From NCBI GenBank assembly GCA_018401875.1, contig JAGYJZ010000006.1, positions 1-64,000 on the forward strand: a stretch of 64,000 nt of DNA, read 5' to 3'. The translations under genes and the position numbers were made by a program. Of this stretch, positions 20,602 to 29,379 are shown in pieces. The DNA comes from Salibacteraceae bacterium (GTDB lineage: Bacteria; Bacteroidota; Bacteroidia; Flavobacteriales_G; Salibacteraceae). The notes beneath the pieces are model-generated. The model was not told where the DNA came from. It worked only from the letters and a program-made list of their open reading frames with translations, and did not search any database. Position 1 is the stretch's first letter. The number at the start of each line of letters is the position of its first letter.

Positions 20602-21060
20602 ATGAAAAGTAGCAAAGAGATATTGAAGATTGTCGTTTTAGTCATAGGGATTGTGCTCCGTGTTTCTGCCTCAGTTATTGGACAGAATAACAATAATTTG
20701 AGTGTGGATTTTAAAGTGACAGGTCAAGAATCGAGTTTGATAAAGCGTGCTACTGTTACCGTATTTAATGAGACTGGTGAAGTAATTAATACGTTTAAAA
20801 GACCTAATTATAAAGGAAGCACGTATAGGATATTTATGGACTTTGATGAAATTAATTCGATCAAAGTGACTAAAAATGGGTTTGATTCTAAGACGTTACT
20901 TTTTAACACTAAGAATGTACCAGTTCAACATCAAGAGTGGGGCTTTGAGTATGGTGGGTTTTCTGTAGTTCTTATTCCAACCACTCATCCAGCATCGAAT
21001 GATACAGTAGGGAGGGTTTTCTATGACCCGGCCATTGAAAATTTTATTCATAATAAATGA
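20602..21060 (+). CDS. hypothetical secreted protein
   Basis: 152 aa from the ATG at 20602 (an in-frame TTG lies at 20590). N-terminal hydrophobic segment (ILKIVVLVIGIVLRVSASVIG) is a signal peptide or anchor. The rest is beta-rich with a carboxypeptidase-regulatory or Ig-like look (ATVTVFNETGEVINTFK ... IKVTKNGFDSKTLLF). Not recognised. Base composition is more AT-rich than neighbouring genes, and it lies between the two repeat arrays, so it may be a recent arrival (inference). Confidence 0.6.
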   Translation: MKSSKEILKIVVLVIGIVLRVSASVIGQNNNNLSVDFKVTGQESSLIKRATVTVFNETGEVINTFKRPNYKGSTYRIFMDFDEINSIKVTKNGFDSKTLLFNTKNVPVQHQEWGFEYGGFSVVLIPTTHPASNDTVGRVFYDPAIENFIHNK

Positions 21061-21207
21061 CAGAGTGATCGAAGTTTGTGGTTGTGAATGGTAAAATTCT
21101 ATCTAAAATGCAGTTGCATCTATTGCGCATCGTTTGAATTTTATATTAAGCCTTCAATTTCAAAGATAGGTTGGTACATATTGCCCTTCCAAGCTTAAGA
21201 ATTTTAT

Positions 21208-21556
21208 GATTACGCCCTTCGGTCGTGATTCCGCAGGGGGAGGTTCAGACCTGAAAATCCTTGTACTGCTTCGCATTGCTAGGTCTTTTTTATTCCATTG
21301 CCTGTCAGCTTATGAAGTCAAGGATTACTCCCTTTGGTCGTGATCCCGTTAGGGGGGAGGTTCAGACCCAAAAATCCTTGCACTGCTGCGCATTGCTAGG
21401 TCTTTTTTTATTCCATTGCCCTTTAGCTTATGAATTCGGGATTACTCCCTTCGGTCGTGATCCCGTTAGGGGTGAGGTTCAGACCTGAAAATCCTTGCAC
21501 TGCTTCGCATTGCTGGGTCTTTTTTATTCCATTGCCCTTCGAGCTTGCTCGGGGCA
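21208..21556. repeat. tandem array, three copies of a ~116-bp unit
   Basis: The word GATTAC at 21208, 21323 and 21440 gives steps of 115 and 117 bp. Each unit reads CCCTTCGGTCGTGAT, then GAGGTTCAGACC, ATCCTTGCACTGCTTCGCATTGCT, GGTCTTTTTTATTCCATTGCC. Apparent reading frames through it (for example 21261-21488) are repeat artefacts. Nothing else is recognised in 21061-21602. Like the first array it lies on the 3' side of a minus-strand tRNA. Confidence 0.9.
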
Positions 21557-21568
21557 TGGAATAAAAAA
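21520..21568. repeat. inverted repeat ending the 116-bp array
   Basis: TTTTTTATTCCAT (21520-21532), part of the array unit, is mirrored by ATGGAATAAAAAA (21556-21568). The inner bases GCCC/GGGC and CGAGC-TT-GCTCG extend the stem. Same T-outside polarity as the repeat at 19164. Confidence 0.88.
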
Positions 21569-21596
21569 ATCCCGTGCACTTCGTGCACAGGATTTT
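21563..21596 (-). terminator. tRNA-Ser terminator
   Basis: Minus strand: AATCCTGTGCAC GAA GTGCACGGGATT followed by TTTTTTT, 6 nt past the tRNA. The U-tract is also the start of the inverted copy of the array unit. Confidence 0.85.
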
Positions 21597-21601
21597 GGTC
21601 T

Positions 21602-21689
<88 letters not shown>

Positions 21690-21745
21690 TCATTGAAATT
21701 GGGAGCGCAAAAGTAAAAGAATCGTGAAATAATTGATCTATTTCG

Positions 21746-22168
21746 CTAGATTCTTTCAATAACAACTTTGTTTCCTTCTAATCGGTGTTTCCATTCGCTT
21801 TCAGGGAAGACGCGCTTCGCCCACTTAAAATAAACGTTGGTGCGCTTAGTAGGCCCATCGCTGATTTCATGCGACTGAGTTGGCTCACCTGAAAACTCAT
21901 AGTGATGCACGTTTTTATTAAGACTTTTAAAGTGTTCGATGATTTCGAGAATGGTCATCATCACGGAGTAAAACTCTCCTCTATTCGTTAATGTATATTC
22001 CTCACCGTCAAACTCATCGTTCAGTACACCAAATACAATATTCACCGACAAAATATCCGATTGTTTTCTCCCGAACCGCACTTCATACAGGATGTCTGCA
22101 TCTGTCGTAAAGAAGTAAACTCCTGCAGAAGGAATAGGAGGAGTGATGTATTTAAAAACCTTTGGCAT
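21746..22168 (-). CDS. conserved-looking small protein of unknown function
   Basis: 140 aa, no signal peptide, mixed alpha/beta, probably cytosolic. Features: strand-rich N-terminus (YFFTTDADILYEVRFGR), a helix (MMTILEIIEHFKSLNKN), and a basic C-terminal WAKRVFPESEWKHR. It resembles small Bacteroidota proteins often lying near toxin/antitoxin or restriction genes, but I cannot name the family with confidence. Transcribed toward tRNA-Ser, divergent from the DnaJ-type gene. Confidence 0.65.
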   Translation of the reverse strand: MPKVFKYITPPIPSAGVYFFTTDADILYEVRFGRKQSDILSVNIVFGVLNDEFDGEEYTLTNRGEFYSVMMTILEIIEHFKSLNKNVHHYEFSGEPTQSHEISDGPTKRTNVYFKWAKRVFPESEWKHRLEGNKVVIERI

Positions 22169-22198
22169 TTGCGTTATTAACGAGCAATTTTAATCAAT

Positions 22199-22206
22199 TA
22201 TCTTTG
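22199..22206 (+). promoter_or_regulatory. Bacteroidota -7 box (TATCTTTG)
   Basis: Exact TAnnTTTG match ending 12 bp before the ATG at 22218, implying a 5' leader of only about 6 nt. Confidence 0.6.
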
Positions 22207-22217
22207 GCCGCTTCAAT

Positions 22218-22937
22218 ATGGGTTCAAAATATGCAAAATGGCTCGGTGGAGCATTGGGTTGGGCGTTTGGTGGTCCGATTGGTGGATTGGTCGGATTCTC
22301 ATTAGGGTATCTATTGCAGAATGCCACATTGGAAGTAGGTCCAACAAGAGACCCTTCCGGTGGGCATACCCACCAAGGTGATTTTGCGATAAGTCTGCTC
22401 GTGCTTGCTGCCGAGGTAATGCGGGCGGATGACCGTGTGCTGAAATCAGAATTGAATTACATCAAGCGATTTTTAGTTGCCCAGTTTGGTGAAGATAAAT
22501 CTGTTGAACTCTTGCGTGTTTTAAAGGATTTGCTGCAAAGAGACATTGACCTGGCTCCTGTTTGCCGGCAAATTGTTGGGTTTATGAATCATGCCCAACG
22601 ACTCCAATTGGTACATTTTTTAGTGGGTGTAGCCAATGCTGACGGTGAACTCCACAAAAAAGAATGGGAAGTAGTTTCACGCATCGCCCGTTTGCTTATG
22701 ATTTCTGAGAAAGACTTGCTTTCGCTAGAGGCAATGTATGAAGTTGATACCGACCGATATTACCGAATACTCGAAATTGAACCCAATGCCAACGCCCAAG
22801 AAATTAAGGCCGCGTACCGAAAAATGGCCAAAAAATATCATCCCGATAAACTTGGTGATGTCGGTGAGGATGTGAAAAAAGCCGCAGAAGAAAAGTTCAG
22901 GCAAGTGCAACAAGCGTATGAAAAATTGAATAAATAA
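22218..22937 (+). CDS. DjlA-like TerB/J-domain co-chaperone
   Basis: 239 aa. N-terminal glycine zipper ([19 protein letters not shown], residues ~9-33) likely inserts into the membrane. A TerB-type helical domain occupies about residues 50-150 and a C-terminal J domain about 172-238, with the HPD triad at 208-210 (KKYHPDKLG). It would stimulate an Hsp70 (DnaK) near the membrane. Same order of domains as E. coli DjlA. Followed after 7 bp by an FKBP gene, so a folding-related pair. Confidence 0.9.
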   Translation: MGSKYAKWLGGALGWAFGGPIGGLVGFSLGYLLQNATLEVGPTRDPSGGHTHQGDFAISLLVLAAEVMRADDRVLKSELNYIKRFLVAQFGEDKSVELLRVLKDLLQRDIDLAPVCRQIVGFMNHAQRLQLVHFLVGVANADGELHKKEWEVVSRIARLLMISEKDLLSLEAMYEVDTDRYYRILEIEPNANAQEIKAAYRKMAKKYHPDKLGDVGEDVKKAAEEKFRQVQQAYEKLNK

Positions 22938-22944
22938 TAGATAG

Positions 22945-23721
22945 ATGAAAAGAATAGTAGTTTTTAGTTTTTTACTCGGATCAGCCGCCATTTCATTGGC
23001 ACAAAAAGCTTCGGCTGAGAAACAAGACCAAATTATAAAAGCACAAGAAGAAACGGTGCAGAAGTTGAACGAAGTCATGGAGAGTCAATCAGATTTGATT
23101 AGCCTGTATGGTGGTCAAGTGGATATGGCGAACCAAATGGACGTGGTGAGTTATGCCTATGGTGTGTCGATCGGTGAGAACCTAAAGACGCAAGGCGTAA
23201 ACGACATGAATTTCTCTGCGCTGAGCAAAGGATTGATCGAGTCGATGTTGGGTAGAAACACCCTCATTTCACCAGAAGATGCCCAAAATCTATTGAATGA
23301 ATACATGTCTAAATTAGCAGAAGAACGAATGAAAGCATTGAAAGCACAAGCACAAGCATTTCTAACCGAAAATGGGAAGAGAGAAGGAGTGACCACCACC
23401 GAAAGTGGACTTCAATATGAAGTAATTAAGAAAGGTGAGGGAAAAGATCACCCAACAGCCACAAGCAAGGTAACAGTTCACTACCACGGAACGAAACTCG
23501 ATGGCAGCGTGTTTGACAGCAGCGTTGAACGTGGCGAGCCCGCAACTTTTGGGTTAAACCAAGTAATAAAGGGTTGGACTGAAGGCGTTCAATTGATGAC
23601 CACAGGATCGAAGTATAAGTTTTATGTACCAAGTGATTTAGCCTATGGCGACAGAGGAGCTGGCGGGAAGATTGGCCCTGGCGAGACGCTCATTTTTGAA
23701 GTAGAGTTAATCTCATTTTAA
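22945..23721 (+). CDS. FKBP-type peptidyl-prolyl isomerase (FkpA/Mip type)
   Basis: 258 aa. Signal peptide MKRIVVFSFLLGSAAISLAQ, coiled-coil/dimerisation region (residues ~20-150, with the family pattern SYAYGVSIGENLKTQGV), and a C-terminal FKBP domain from ~158 (SKVTVHYHGTKLDGSVFDSS ... VIKGWTEGVQLM ... IGPGETLIFEVEL). A periplasmic V-shaped dimer with isomerase and chaperone activity is expected. Second gene of a unit with the J-domain protein, ending at a bidirectional terminator. Confidence 0.93.
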   Translation: MKRIVVFSFLLGSAAISLAQKASAEKQDQIIKAQEETVQKLNEVMESQSDLISLYGGQVDMANQMDVVSYAYGVSIGENLKTQGVNDMNFSALSKGLIESMLGRNTLISPEDAQNLLNEYMSKLAEERMKALKAQAQAFLTENGKREGVTTTESGLQYEVIKKGEGKDHPTATSKVTVHYHGTKLDGSVFDSSVERGEPATFGLNQVIKGWTEGVQLMTTGSKYKFYVPSDLAYGDRGAGGKIGPGETLIFEVELISF

Positions 23722-23745
23722 TGAGCTAATAAAAATTGAGAGCAT

Positions 23746-23774
23746 AAAAAAAGGGGGCGCAAGCCCCCTTTTTT
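23746..23774. terminator. bidirectional terminator
   Basis: AAAAAAAGGGGG-CGCAAG-CCCCCTTTTTT between the convergent FKBP and DUF2911 genes. Confidence 0.88.
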
Positions 23775-23790
23775 ATTTTATTGATACTTG

Positions 23791-24657
23791 TTATTTCGTT
23801 GGCCAGCCGTCAATGTCGGCTTGAATGCGGGCTTCGTATGAGAATGTCTCAGACTTCTCTTTGGCTTCCGCTTTTCCAATTTTTATCGACTCATTCGCCA
23901 TTTCGGTGGCTTTTGTATAATTCTTGTCTTGAGCTAATAAACTAGCGTAAACCCAGTAGCTATACCAGTTGGAACTGTTAAGTGCTACAGATTTTTCGAT
24001 CCACTCAAGCCCTTTGTCTGTCATTTCAACATCTCGGGCGTAGCTCGCACCTGAACGATAAACTTTCCATTTGTCTTCTTCTTCTGAATCGTTTAGCGCT
24101 TGCTCAATGTTTCTGAAAGCTTGCGGTGTAGGATCGGCATCAATGTTTAAATCGAGTTGAATTCCTTCCCAATTCATCGAAAATACAGCTGAACCCATTT
24201 CAACTTTGGTGAAATGAAATTCGAGGTTTTCGGTGATGTAAGGTAGTTTTTTAGGCATAACCTCGATGCGCAATTGATCCATTTCTTCGTTGTAGTCGCC
24301 TGCTCCCCAAAGTTCGGTTTCCTTATTGAAGATCACAGTCCACTCTCCCTCGTTCTGAGGAATGATAAACACAGAGTAATCACCTGCAGGCAATGCTCGA
24401 TGTTCAATTTTAATTTCTGCTGTTGTGCTGAATTTTGTGGCTTTGTTGGCGCCAGCTCTCCATAGTTCGCCAAAAGGAACTAATTCGCCCCATATGGCTC
24501 TGCCCTTTACTGCGGGACGAGAGTAAACTACAGTAATATCTGTAAGTCCTACGGTTTGAGTCACAGTTGCACTTGGACTTGGTTTTGGAAGCTCTTGGGC
24601 TTGCACGCTCGCAGTTGTTGCGATGGCTAAAAAGGAGGCGATTGCTAATTTTTTCAT
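23791..24657 (-). CDS. DUF2911 domain secreted protein
   Basis: 288 aa. Signal peptide ending VQAQ. DUF2911 from about 25 to 170, recognised by VTQTVGLTDITVVYSRPAVKGR, then IWGELVPFGELWRAGANKAT. The C-terminal ~110 residues are helical and TPR-like (ASYARDVEMTDKGLEWIEKS, WYSYWVYASLLAQDKNYTKA). Periplasmic or surface location. Function of the family is unknown to me. Monocistronic with terminators on both sides. Confidence 0.88.
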   Translation of the reverse strand: MKKLAIASFLAIATTASVQAQELPKPSPSATVTQTVGLTDITVVYSRPAVKGRAIWGELVPFGELWRAGANKATKFSTTAEIKIEHRALPAGDYSVFIIPQNEGEWTVIFNKETELWGAGDYNEEMDQLRIEVMPKKLPYITENLEFHFTKVEMGSAVFSMNWEGIQLDLNIDADPTPQAFRNIEQALNDSEEEDKWKVYRSGASYARDVEMTDKGLEWIEKSVALNSSNWYSYWVYASLLAQDKNYTKATEMANESIKIGKAEAKEKSETFSYEARIQADIDGWPTK

Positions 24658-24688
24658 ATTTATTTAATTGGTTTATTTGAGTAAAAAA

Positions 24689-24712
24689 AAGGCTGGATAT
24701 GCCAGCCTTTTT
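24689..24712. terminator. bidirectional terminator
   Basis: AAGGCTGG-ATATG-CCAGCCTT flanked by A-run and T-run. It ends the minus-strand enzyme gene at 24731. Confidence 0.85.
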
Positions 24713-24730
24713 AGAGTATTATTAAGAACG

Positions 24731-25975
24731 TTACGCGTACACTATTTTGTCTTTGGCGTAGAATCCATTTTTCAATTTGTCTTTCACTTTCGTGAAAATA
24801 TCAATCGTGTAAAGCACGTCTTCTTCGGTGTGCGATGCTGTTGGGATAAGCCTCAACATAATGGTGTCTTTTGGCACTACTGGATAGATAACCATCGAAC
24901 AGAAGATGCCGTGATTTTCTCTTAAATCGAGGATTACGTTTGCAGCTTCAAATGGTCCACCGCTCAAGAAAACAGGCGTTACAGGAGAGTTTGTTCTTCC
25001 CAAGTTGAAGCCGTTAGCGAGCAACTTGCTCTGCAAAGAATTAACGATCTTCCACAGGTTTTCTCTGTGCTGAGGTTGTTCACGCATCAATTCTAATCGC
25101 TTCAAAGCACCAATTACGATTGGCATTGGCAGCGATTTTGCAAAAATTTGAGAACGTGTATTATACCTTAAGTACTCTACAATTTTTTCTTCACTGGATA
25201 TGAATCCTCCGATCAAAGCAAACGACTTCGCAAAAGTTCCGAAATACACATCGATACCGTCCATGCAGCCTTGAGCTTCCCCCGTTCCAGCTCCAGTTGG
25301 TCCCATTGTGCCAATGCCATGAGCGTCATCTACAAAAAGACGGAAATCAAATTCGCCTTTAAGGTCAACGATTTCTTTTAATCTTCCTTGGTCACCTGCC
25401 ATTCCAAATACACCTTCAGTGATGACAAGAATGCCGCCATTGGTGTTTTCAACTAATTTTTGGGCTCGACCCAATTGAGTTCTTAAACTTTCGATGTCGT
25501 TGTGTTGGTAAACAAATCGCTTTCCAATGTGCATTCTCATCCCGTCCATAATGCAGGCGTGGGATTCGCTGTCATACACAATTACGTCATTGCGGTCAAC
25601 CAATGCATCAACCGTTGACGCCATACCTTGGTAACCGTAGTTTAACAAAATGGTATCCTCTTTTTTCACATAGGCCGAAAGCTCCGCTTCAAGCTGTTCG
25701 TGGTAATTAGAATTACCTGACATCATTCGGGCGCCCATCGGATAGGCGAGTCCCCAGTCTGCAGAAGCTTGAGCGTCTGCTTGTCGAACTTCAGGATGAT
25801 TTGCAAGGCCTAAATAGTTGTTTAAACTCCACGTGAGGACGTCTTTGCCTCGGAATTGCATTCTATTTGATATTGGGCCCTCGAGCTTTGGGAAGAAAAA
25901 GTAACCGTGACCTACTTGGCTATATTGACCGAGTGGACCTCTGTTTTCTCTAATTTTCTCAAAAATGTCTTTCAT
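24731..25975 (-). CDS. alpha-oxoamine synthase family enzyme (serine palmitoyltransferase-like)
   Basis: PLP enzyme condensing an acyl-CoA with an amino acid. 414 aa. Schiff-base Lys250 in GTFAKSFALIGG, PLP-binding Asp217 in DDAHG, stacking His139 in DSESHACI, and the N-terminal NNYLGLANHP common to the family. In Bacteroidota this subfamily makes 3-ketosphinganine (serine) or capnine precursors (cysteate) for sphingolipids or sulfonolipids. Glycine C-acetyltransferase and 8-amino-7-oxononanoate synthase are alternatives, but no biotin or threonine genes are near. Family sure, substrate not. Confidence 0.85.
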   Translation of the reverse strand: MKDIFEKIRENRGPLGQYSQVGHGYFFFPKLEGPISNRMQFRGKDVLTWSLNNYLGLANHPEVRQADAQASADWGLAYPMGARMMSGNSNYHEQLEAELSAYVKKEDTILLNYGYQGMASTVDALVDRNDVIVYDSESHACIMDGMRMHIGKRFVYQHNDIESLRTQLGRAQKLVENTNGGILVITEGVFGMAGDQGRLKEIVDLKGEFDFRLFVDDAHGIGTMGPTGAGTGEAQGCMDGIDVYFGTFAKSFALIGGFISSEEKIVEYLRYNTRSQIFAKSLPMPIVIGALKRLELMREQPQHRENLWKIVNSLQSKLLANGFNLGRTNSPVTPVFLSGGPFEAANVILDLRENHGIFCSMVIYPVVPKDTIMLRLIPTASHTEEDVLYTIDIFTKVKDKLKNGFYAKDKIVYA

Positions 25976-26093
25976 ACAATGAGATTTGTTTATTGGAAAT
26001 AAGTTGTCAAAGTTAGTAATATCAATTTCGTTAAATTGTGGTTTGGCTGCTATACAGAATCATTTATTAACACGTTAAAACGAATAAGACCAT

Positions 26094-26101
26094 TAATTTC
26101 G
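26094..26101 (+). promoter_or_regulatory. -7 box variant (TAATTTCG) before bamD
   Basis: One mismatch to TAnnTTTG, 8 bp before the bamD ATG, which would make the transcript almost leaderless. Confidence 0.4.
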
Positions 26102-26109
26102 CGCCCCAA

Positions 26110-26916
26110 ATGAAACTTCGATTTCTCATAGCCATAGTGTCGCTTTTGACGGTTCTAAATTCATGTACTGAATATAGGAAGGTGTTGAAAAGTGATGACA
26201 TGCAATATAAATATGATACTGCATTAAAGTATTTTAAAGACGGAAAGTTCACGAGGGCATATCCTTTATTGGAAGAATTATACATTGTTTATCGCGGAAC
26301 CACCAAAGGCGAGCGCATTGCCTACTTGCAAGCAAAGTGCGATTACAACTTAAAAGACTACATTCTTGCTTCGCACCGCTTGAGTCAATTCTATAAAAAT
26401 CATCCCAGTTCGGAATACGCAGAAGAGTGTCAATTTTTGGCGGCATATTGCAATTATCTTCTTTCTCCGAAATGGTCATTGGATCAAACCGATACGCACA
26501 AGGCGATTCGAGCATTGCAACTTTTCACCATTGATTATCCGGATAGCAGACGCATTGATTCGTGCAATGCTTTGTTGGATGAAATGCGCGATAAGCTCGA
26601 GTTTAAGGACTATAGGGCAGCAAAATTGTTCTATAAAATGGAGCGGTACAGGGCAGCGCAAATGGCTTTTTCTAATTTTAACCGAACTTATCCGGCCAGT
26701 AAAAAGAAGGAAGAAACATGGTTTTTGGAATACAAGTCAGCGTTTCTGTTGGCATCGAATAGCGTGGAAGATAAAAAGTTAGAGAGAATTGAAATAGCAA
26801 TGAATGCTTACGTTACTTTTGTCGATCGTTTTCCAAACAGCGGAAACCTTCGCGAAGCGGAAGATATGTATGAAAAGCTGCGACTTATGCAGCAGGAATC
26901 TAAAAACTTAAGTTGA
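26110..26916 (+). CDS. bamD: outer membrane protein assembly factor BamD
   Basis: TPR lipoprotein of the BAM complex that inserts beta-barrel proteins in the outer membrane. 268 aa. Lipobox VLNSC (Cys 18-19 region), then TPR helices (YKYDTALKYFKDGKFTRAYP; RIAYLQAKCDYNLKDYILA; LASHRLSQFYKNHPSSEYAE). Usual length for Bacteroidota BamD. Start of the conserved series bamD-rpoZ-coaBC-DUF4835. Confidence 0.92.
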   Translation: MKLRFLIAIVSLLTVLNSCTEYRKVLKSDDMQYKYDTALKYFKDGKFTRAYPLLEELYIVYRGTTKGERIAYLQAKCDYNLKDYILASHRLSQFYKNHPSSEYAEECQFLAAYCNYLLSPKWSLDQTDTHKAIRALQLFTIDYPDSRRIDSCNALLDEMRDKLEFKDYRAAKLFYKMERYRAAQMAFSNFNRTYPASKKKEETWFLEYKSAFLLASNSVEDKKLERIEIAMNAYVTFVDRFPNSGNLREAEDMYEKLRLMQQESKNLS

Positions 26917-26917
26917 C

Positions 26918-27277
26918 ATGGATTTATTAAAAGAATATCAGAAATTTGAAGCTCCCTCAAGCGCTGTTACTCGTGATGTTCAAACATTAGAGGCTCAGTG
27001 TGATAACCTCTATGAAGCGATTACCATCGTGTCTAAGAGAGCCAACCAAGTTGGAACTCAGATCAAACAAGAACTCGACTCAAAGCTGCAAGAATTTGCA
27101 TCGGTAACTGATAGTCTTGAAGAGATTTTTGAGAATAGAGAACAGATCGAAATTTCGAAAATGTACGAGCGCTTGCCAAAGCCATCAACATTAGCGATGG
27201 AAGAATTTATTGATGGTCGCGTGTACTACCGAAGACCAGAAATTGAAGCCTCTGCTGAGGATAGCACTCAAGCATAG
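26918..27277 (+). CDS. rpoZ: RNA polymerase omega subunit, Bacteroidota form
   Basis: 119 aa. The central NLYEAITIVSKRANQVGTQI matches the omega/Rpb6 signature (xLYEAxxIxAKRAxQI), in which the helix clamps the beta' C-terminus. It carries the lineage's acidic C-terminal extension. It starts one base after bamD stops and precedes coaBC, an order shared by many Bacteroidota. Confidence 0.9.
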   Translation: MDLLKEYQKFEAPSSAVTRDVQTLEAQCDNLYEAITIVSKRANQVGTQIKQELDSKLQEFASVTDSLEEIFENREQIEISKMYERLPKPSTLAMEEFIDGRVYYRRPEIEASAEDSTQA

Positions 27278-27288
27278 TTATTTCCCCG

Positions 27289-28482
27289 ATGCTGAAGGGA
27301 AAAAAAATACTACTCGGAATCACCGGTAGTATTGCAGCGTATAAAATAATCACTCTCACCAGAGAGTTGGTAAAACTTGGAGCCGATGTGCGTGTTGTTA
27401 TGACGCCATCGGCTTTGTCATTTGTTACACCGCTCACCTTGGCAACGCTCAGCAAGAACCCGGTGAGCAGCACTTATGTTTCTGATGAGCACTATGGCGA
27501 ATGGACCAACCATGTTGAGTTGGGTAAATGGGCTGATTTAATGGTGATTGCACCCTGCTCCGCCAATACGCTGTCGAAATTGGTTTCGGGTGAATGCGAT
27601 AATTTGTTGATGGCGGTAGTATTGAGTTTGAGCTGCCCGCTGATGGTCGCACCGGCCATGGATTTAGACATGTCTGACCATTGGACAACTGTGCGCAATC
27701 TCAATACGCTCATCGAACAAGGTGTCTTGGTTTTAGATTTTGACGAAGGAGAATTGGCGAGTGGTTTGGTGGGTAAAGGACGCATGAAGGAGCCGGAAAC
27801 GATTCTCCATGCCATTGAGGAACAGTTTGATCGTAAGTCAAATTTAAAAGGCAAAAAGATTGTAGTTACTGCTGGGCCTACGTATGAGGCGATCGACCCT
27901 GTTCGTTTCATTGGAAATCACTCTTCCGGTAAAATGGGCTTTGCCATTGCAGCTGAGGCGGCCGATCGAGGCGCTGATGTGGTGCTGATTTCAGGACCTA
28001 CTCATTTGTCCACACCCGATCAACTCGAACGCATTAATGTGACTTCTGCTAAAGAAATGTTCGACAGGGTGAAAGAGCATTTCTCCTCTGCCGATGTGCT
28101 AATAATGTCAGCCGCAGTAGCTGATTACAAGCCTGTAAATATCGCTGAGCAAAAAATTAAAAAAGGCGCAGATGACCTTCAGAGCATTGCTTTAGAATCA
28201 ACCCAAGACATCTTGGCTCATTGTGGTGAAGTCAAACAGAATCAAGTGCTTGTTGGATTTGCCCTCGAGACAGAAAATGAAATCGAAAACGCAAAAAAGA
28301 AGTTGAAAAATAAAAACCTCGACATGCTCGTTCTTAACTCGCTTCGCGATGCAGGAGCGGGATTCGGGACGGATACAAACAGAGTGACGTTTGTTTTTGC
28401 CGATCGAATTTTACCAAACGAATTAAAATCTAAACTGGATGTTGCTAAGGATATACTCGATGAACTTGAATTATTGGTCTAG
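27289..28482 (+). CDS. coaBC: phosphopantothenoylcysteine decarboxylase / phosphopantothenate-cysteine ligase
   Basis: Bifunctional coenzyme A synthesis enzyme. 397 aa. CoaC flavoprotein half (residues 1-185): GKKILLGITGSIAAYK; the active-site His lies in TNHVELGKWAD, and APAMDLDM holds the substrate clamp. CoaB half (from ~187): GKKIVVTAGPTYEAIDPVR, then NHSSGKMG for CTP-dependent ligation. The 3' end overlaps the DUF4835 gene by 23 bp. Confidence 0.96.
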   Translation: MLKGKKILLGITGSIAAYKIITLTRELVKLGADVRVVMTPSALSFVTPLTLATLSKNPVSSTYVSDEHYGEWTNHVELGKWADLMVIAPCSANTLSKLVSGECDNLLMAVVLSLSCPLMVAPAMDLDMSDHWTTVRNLNTLIEQGVLVLDFDEGELASGLVGKGRMKEPETILHAIEEQFDRKSNLKGKKIVVTAGPTYEAIDPVRFIGNHSSGKMGFAIAAEAADRGADVVLISGPTHLSTPDQLERINVTSAKEMFDRVKEHFSSADVLIMSAAVADYKPVNIAEQKIKKGADDLQSIALESTQDILAHCGEVKQNQVLVGFALETENEIENAKKKLKNKNLDMLVLNSLRDAGAGFGTDTNRVTFVFADRILPNELKSKLDVAKDILDELELLV

Positions 28483-29377
28483 GATTTCATTGCTCATCTT
28501 TGGTTTGATGGTAATGGCAAATGCAAGTCGAGCGCAAGAACTGAATTGTCAAGTACAGATTAACAGCCAACAAATTGCTATTGGCGACAACGCCATATTT
28601 GACGCGCTTCAGCAATCGGTGTTTGAGTTTATGAATAACAAGAGCTGGACGAATGATAAGTTTGCGCCTTCTGAGCGCATTGATTGCAGCATGTTAATCC
28701 AAATAGACAAACGATTATCAACAGATACGTACGAAGCGACCTTTCAAATTTCTTCTTCGCGTCCAGTTTATGGCACCACTTATTCGAGTAATATTTTTAA
28801 ATTCCAAGATGAGTCGATTCAGTTTCGCTACTTGCAATTTGATGTACTCGACTTTTCTATAAACGCATACATCTCTGAATTGACATCGATTTTAGGCTAT
28901 TATGCATATGTTATGTTGGCGCTTGACTACGATAGCTATTCTTTGAACGGTGGTGATGAATACTGGCAGCGAGCACAGCAAGTCGTGAGTAATGCTACGC
29001 CCTCTGGACAGGCGGGTTGGCAATCTTTTTCCTCCCGGAACAACCGTTATTGGTTGGTGCAGAATTACTTGAATCCACGATTTAAGCCATTGCGTGAATG
29101 CAGTTATAGGTATCACCGATTGGGATTCGATAAGATGGCTGAAAATGTGCAAAAGGGAAGGGCAGAGGTAACAGCAGCGTTGATGTTGGTTCAAAAAGTT
29201 CACGAAGCTGAACCGAATTCATTCAATACACGGTTGTTTTTTACGGCTAAAAATGATGAGATCATTAAATTATTCTCGAAAGCCGAAGCACAAGAAAAAG
29301 AACAAATTCTTCCACTACTCGAAACAGTTGATCCTGCAAATACGAATAAGTATTCCGAAATACGAACAGGAGGATAG
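28460..29377 (+). CDS. DUF4835 family secreted protein
   Basis: 305 aa from the ATG at 28460 (MNLNYWSRISLL), which gives a proper signal peptide ending SRAQ; the longer frame to 28439 only extends into coaBC. DUF4835 pattern: ELNCQVQINSQQI, NKSWTNDKFAPSERIDC, YYAYVMLALDYDSYSLNGG. Function unknown; conserved after coaBC in Bacteroidota. The usual next gene recN is absent here, and an opposing receiver gene follows after 2 nt. Confidence 0.92.
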   Translation: MNLNYWSRISLLIFGLMVMANASRAQELNCQVQINSQQIAIGDNAIFDALQQSVFEFMNNKSWTNDKFAPSERIDCSMLIQIDKRLSTDTYEATFQISSSRPVYGTTYSSNIFKFQDESIQFRYLQFDVLDFSINAYISELTSILGYYAYVMLALDYDSYSLNGGDEYWQRAQQVVSNATPSGQAGWQSFSSRNNRYWLVQNYLNPRFKPLRECSYRYHRLGFDKMAENVQKGRAEVTAALMLVQKVHEAEPNSFNTRLFFTAKNDEIIKLFSKAEAQEKEQILPLLETVDPANTNKYSEIRTGG

Positions 29378-29379
29378 AG

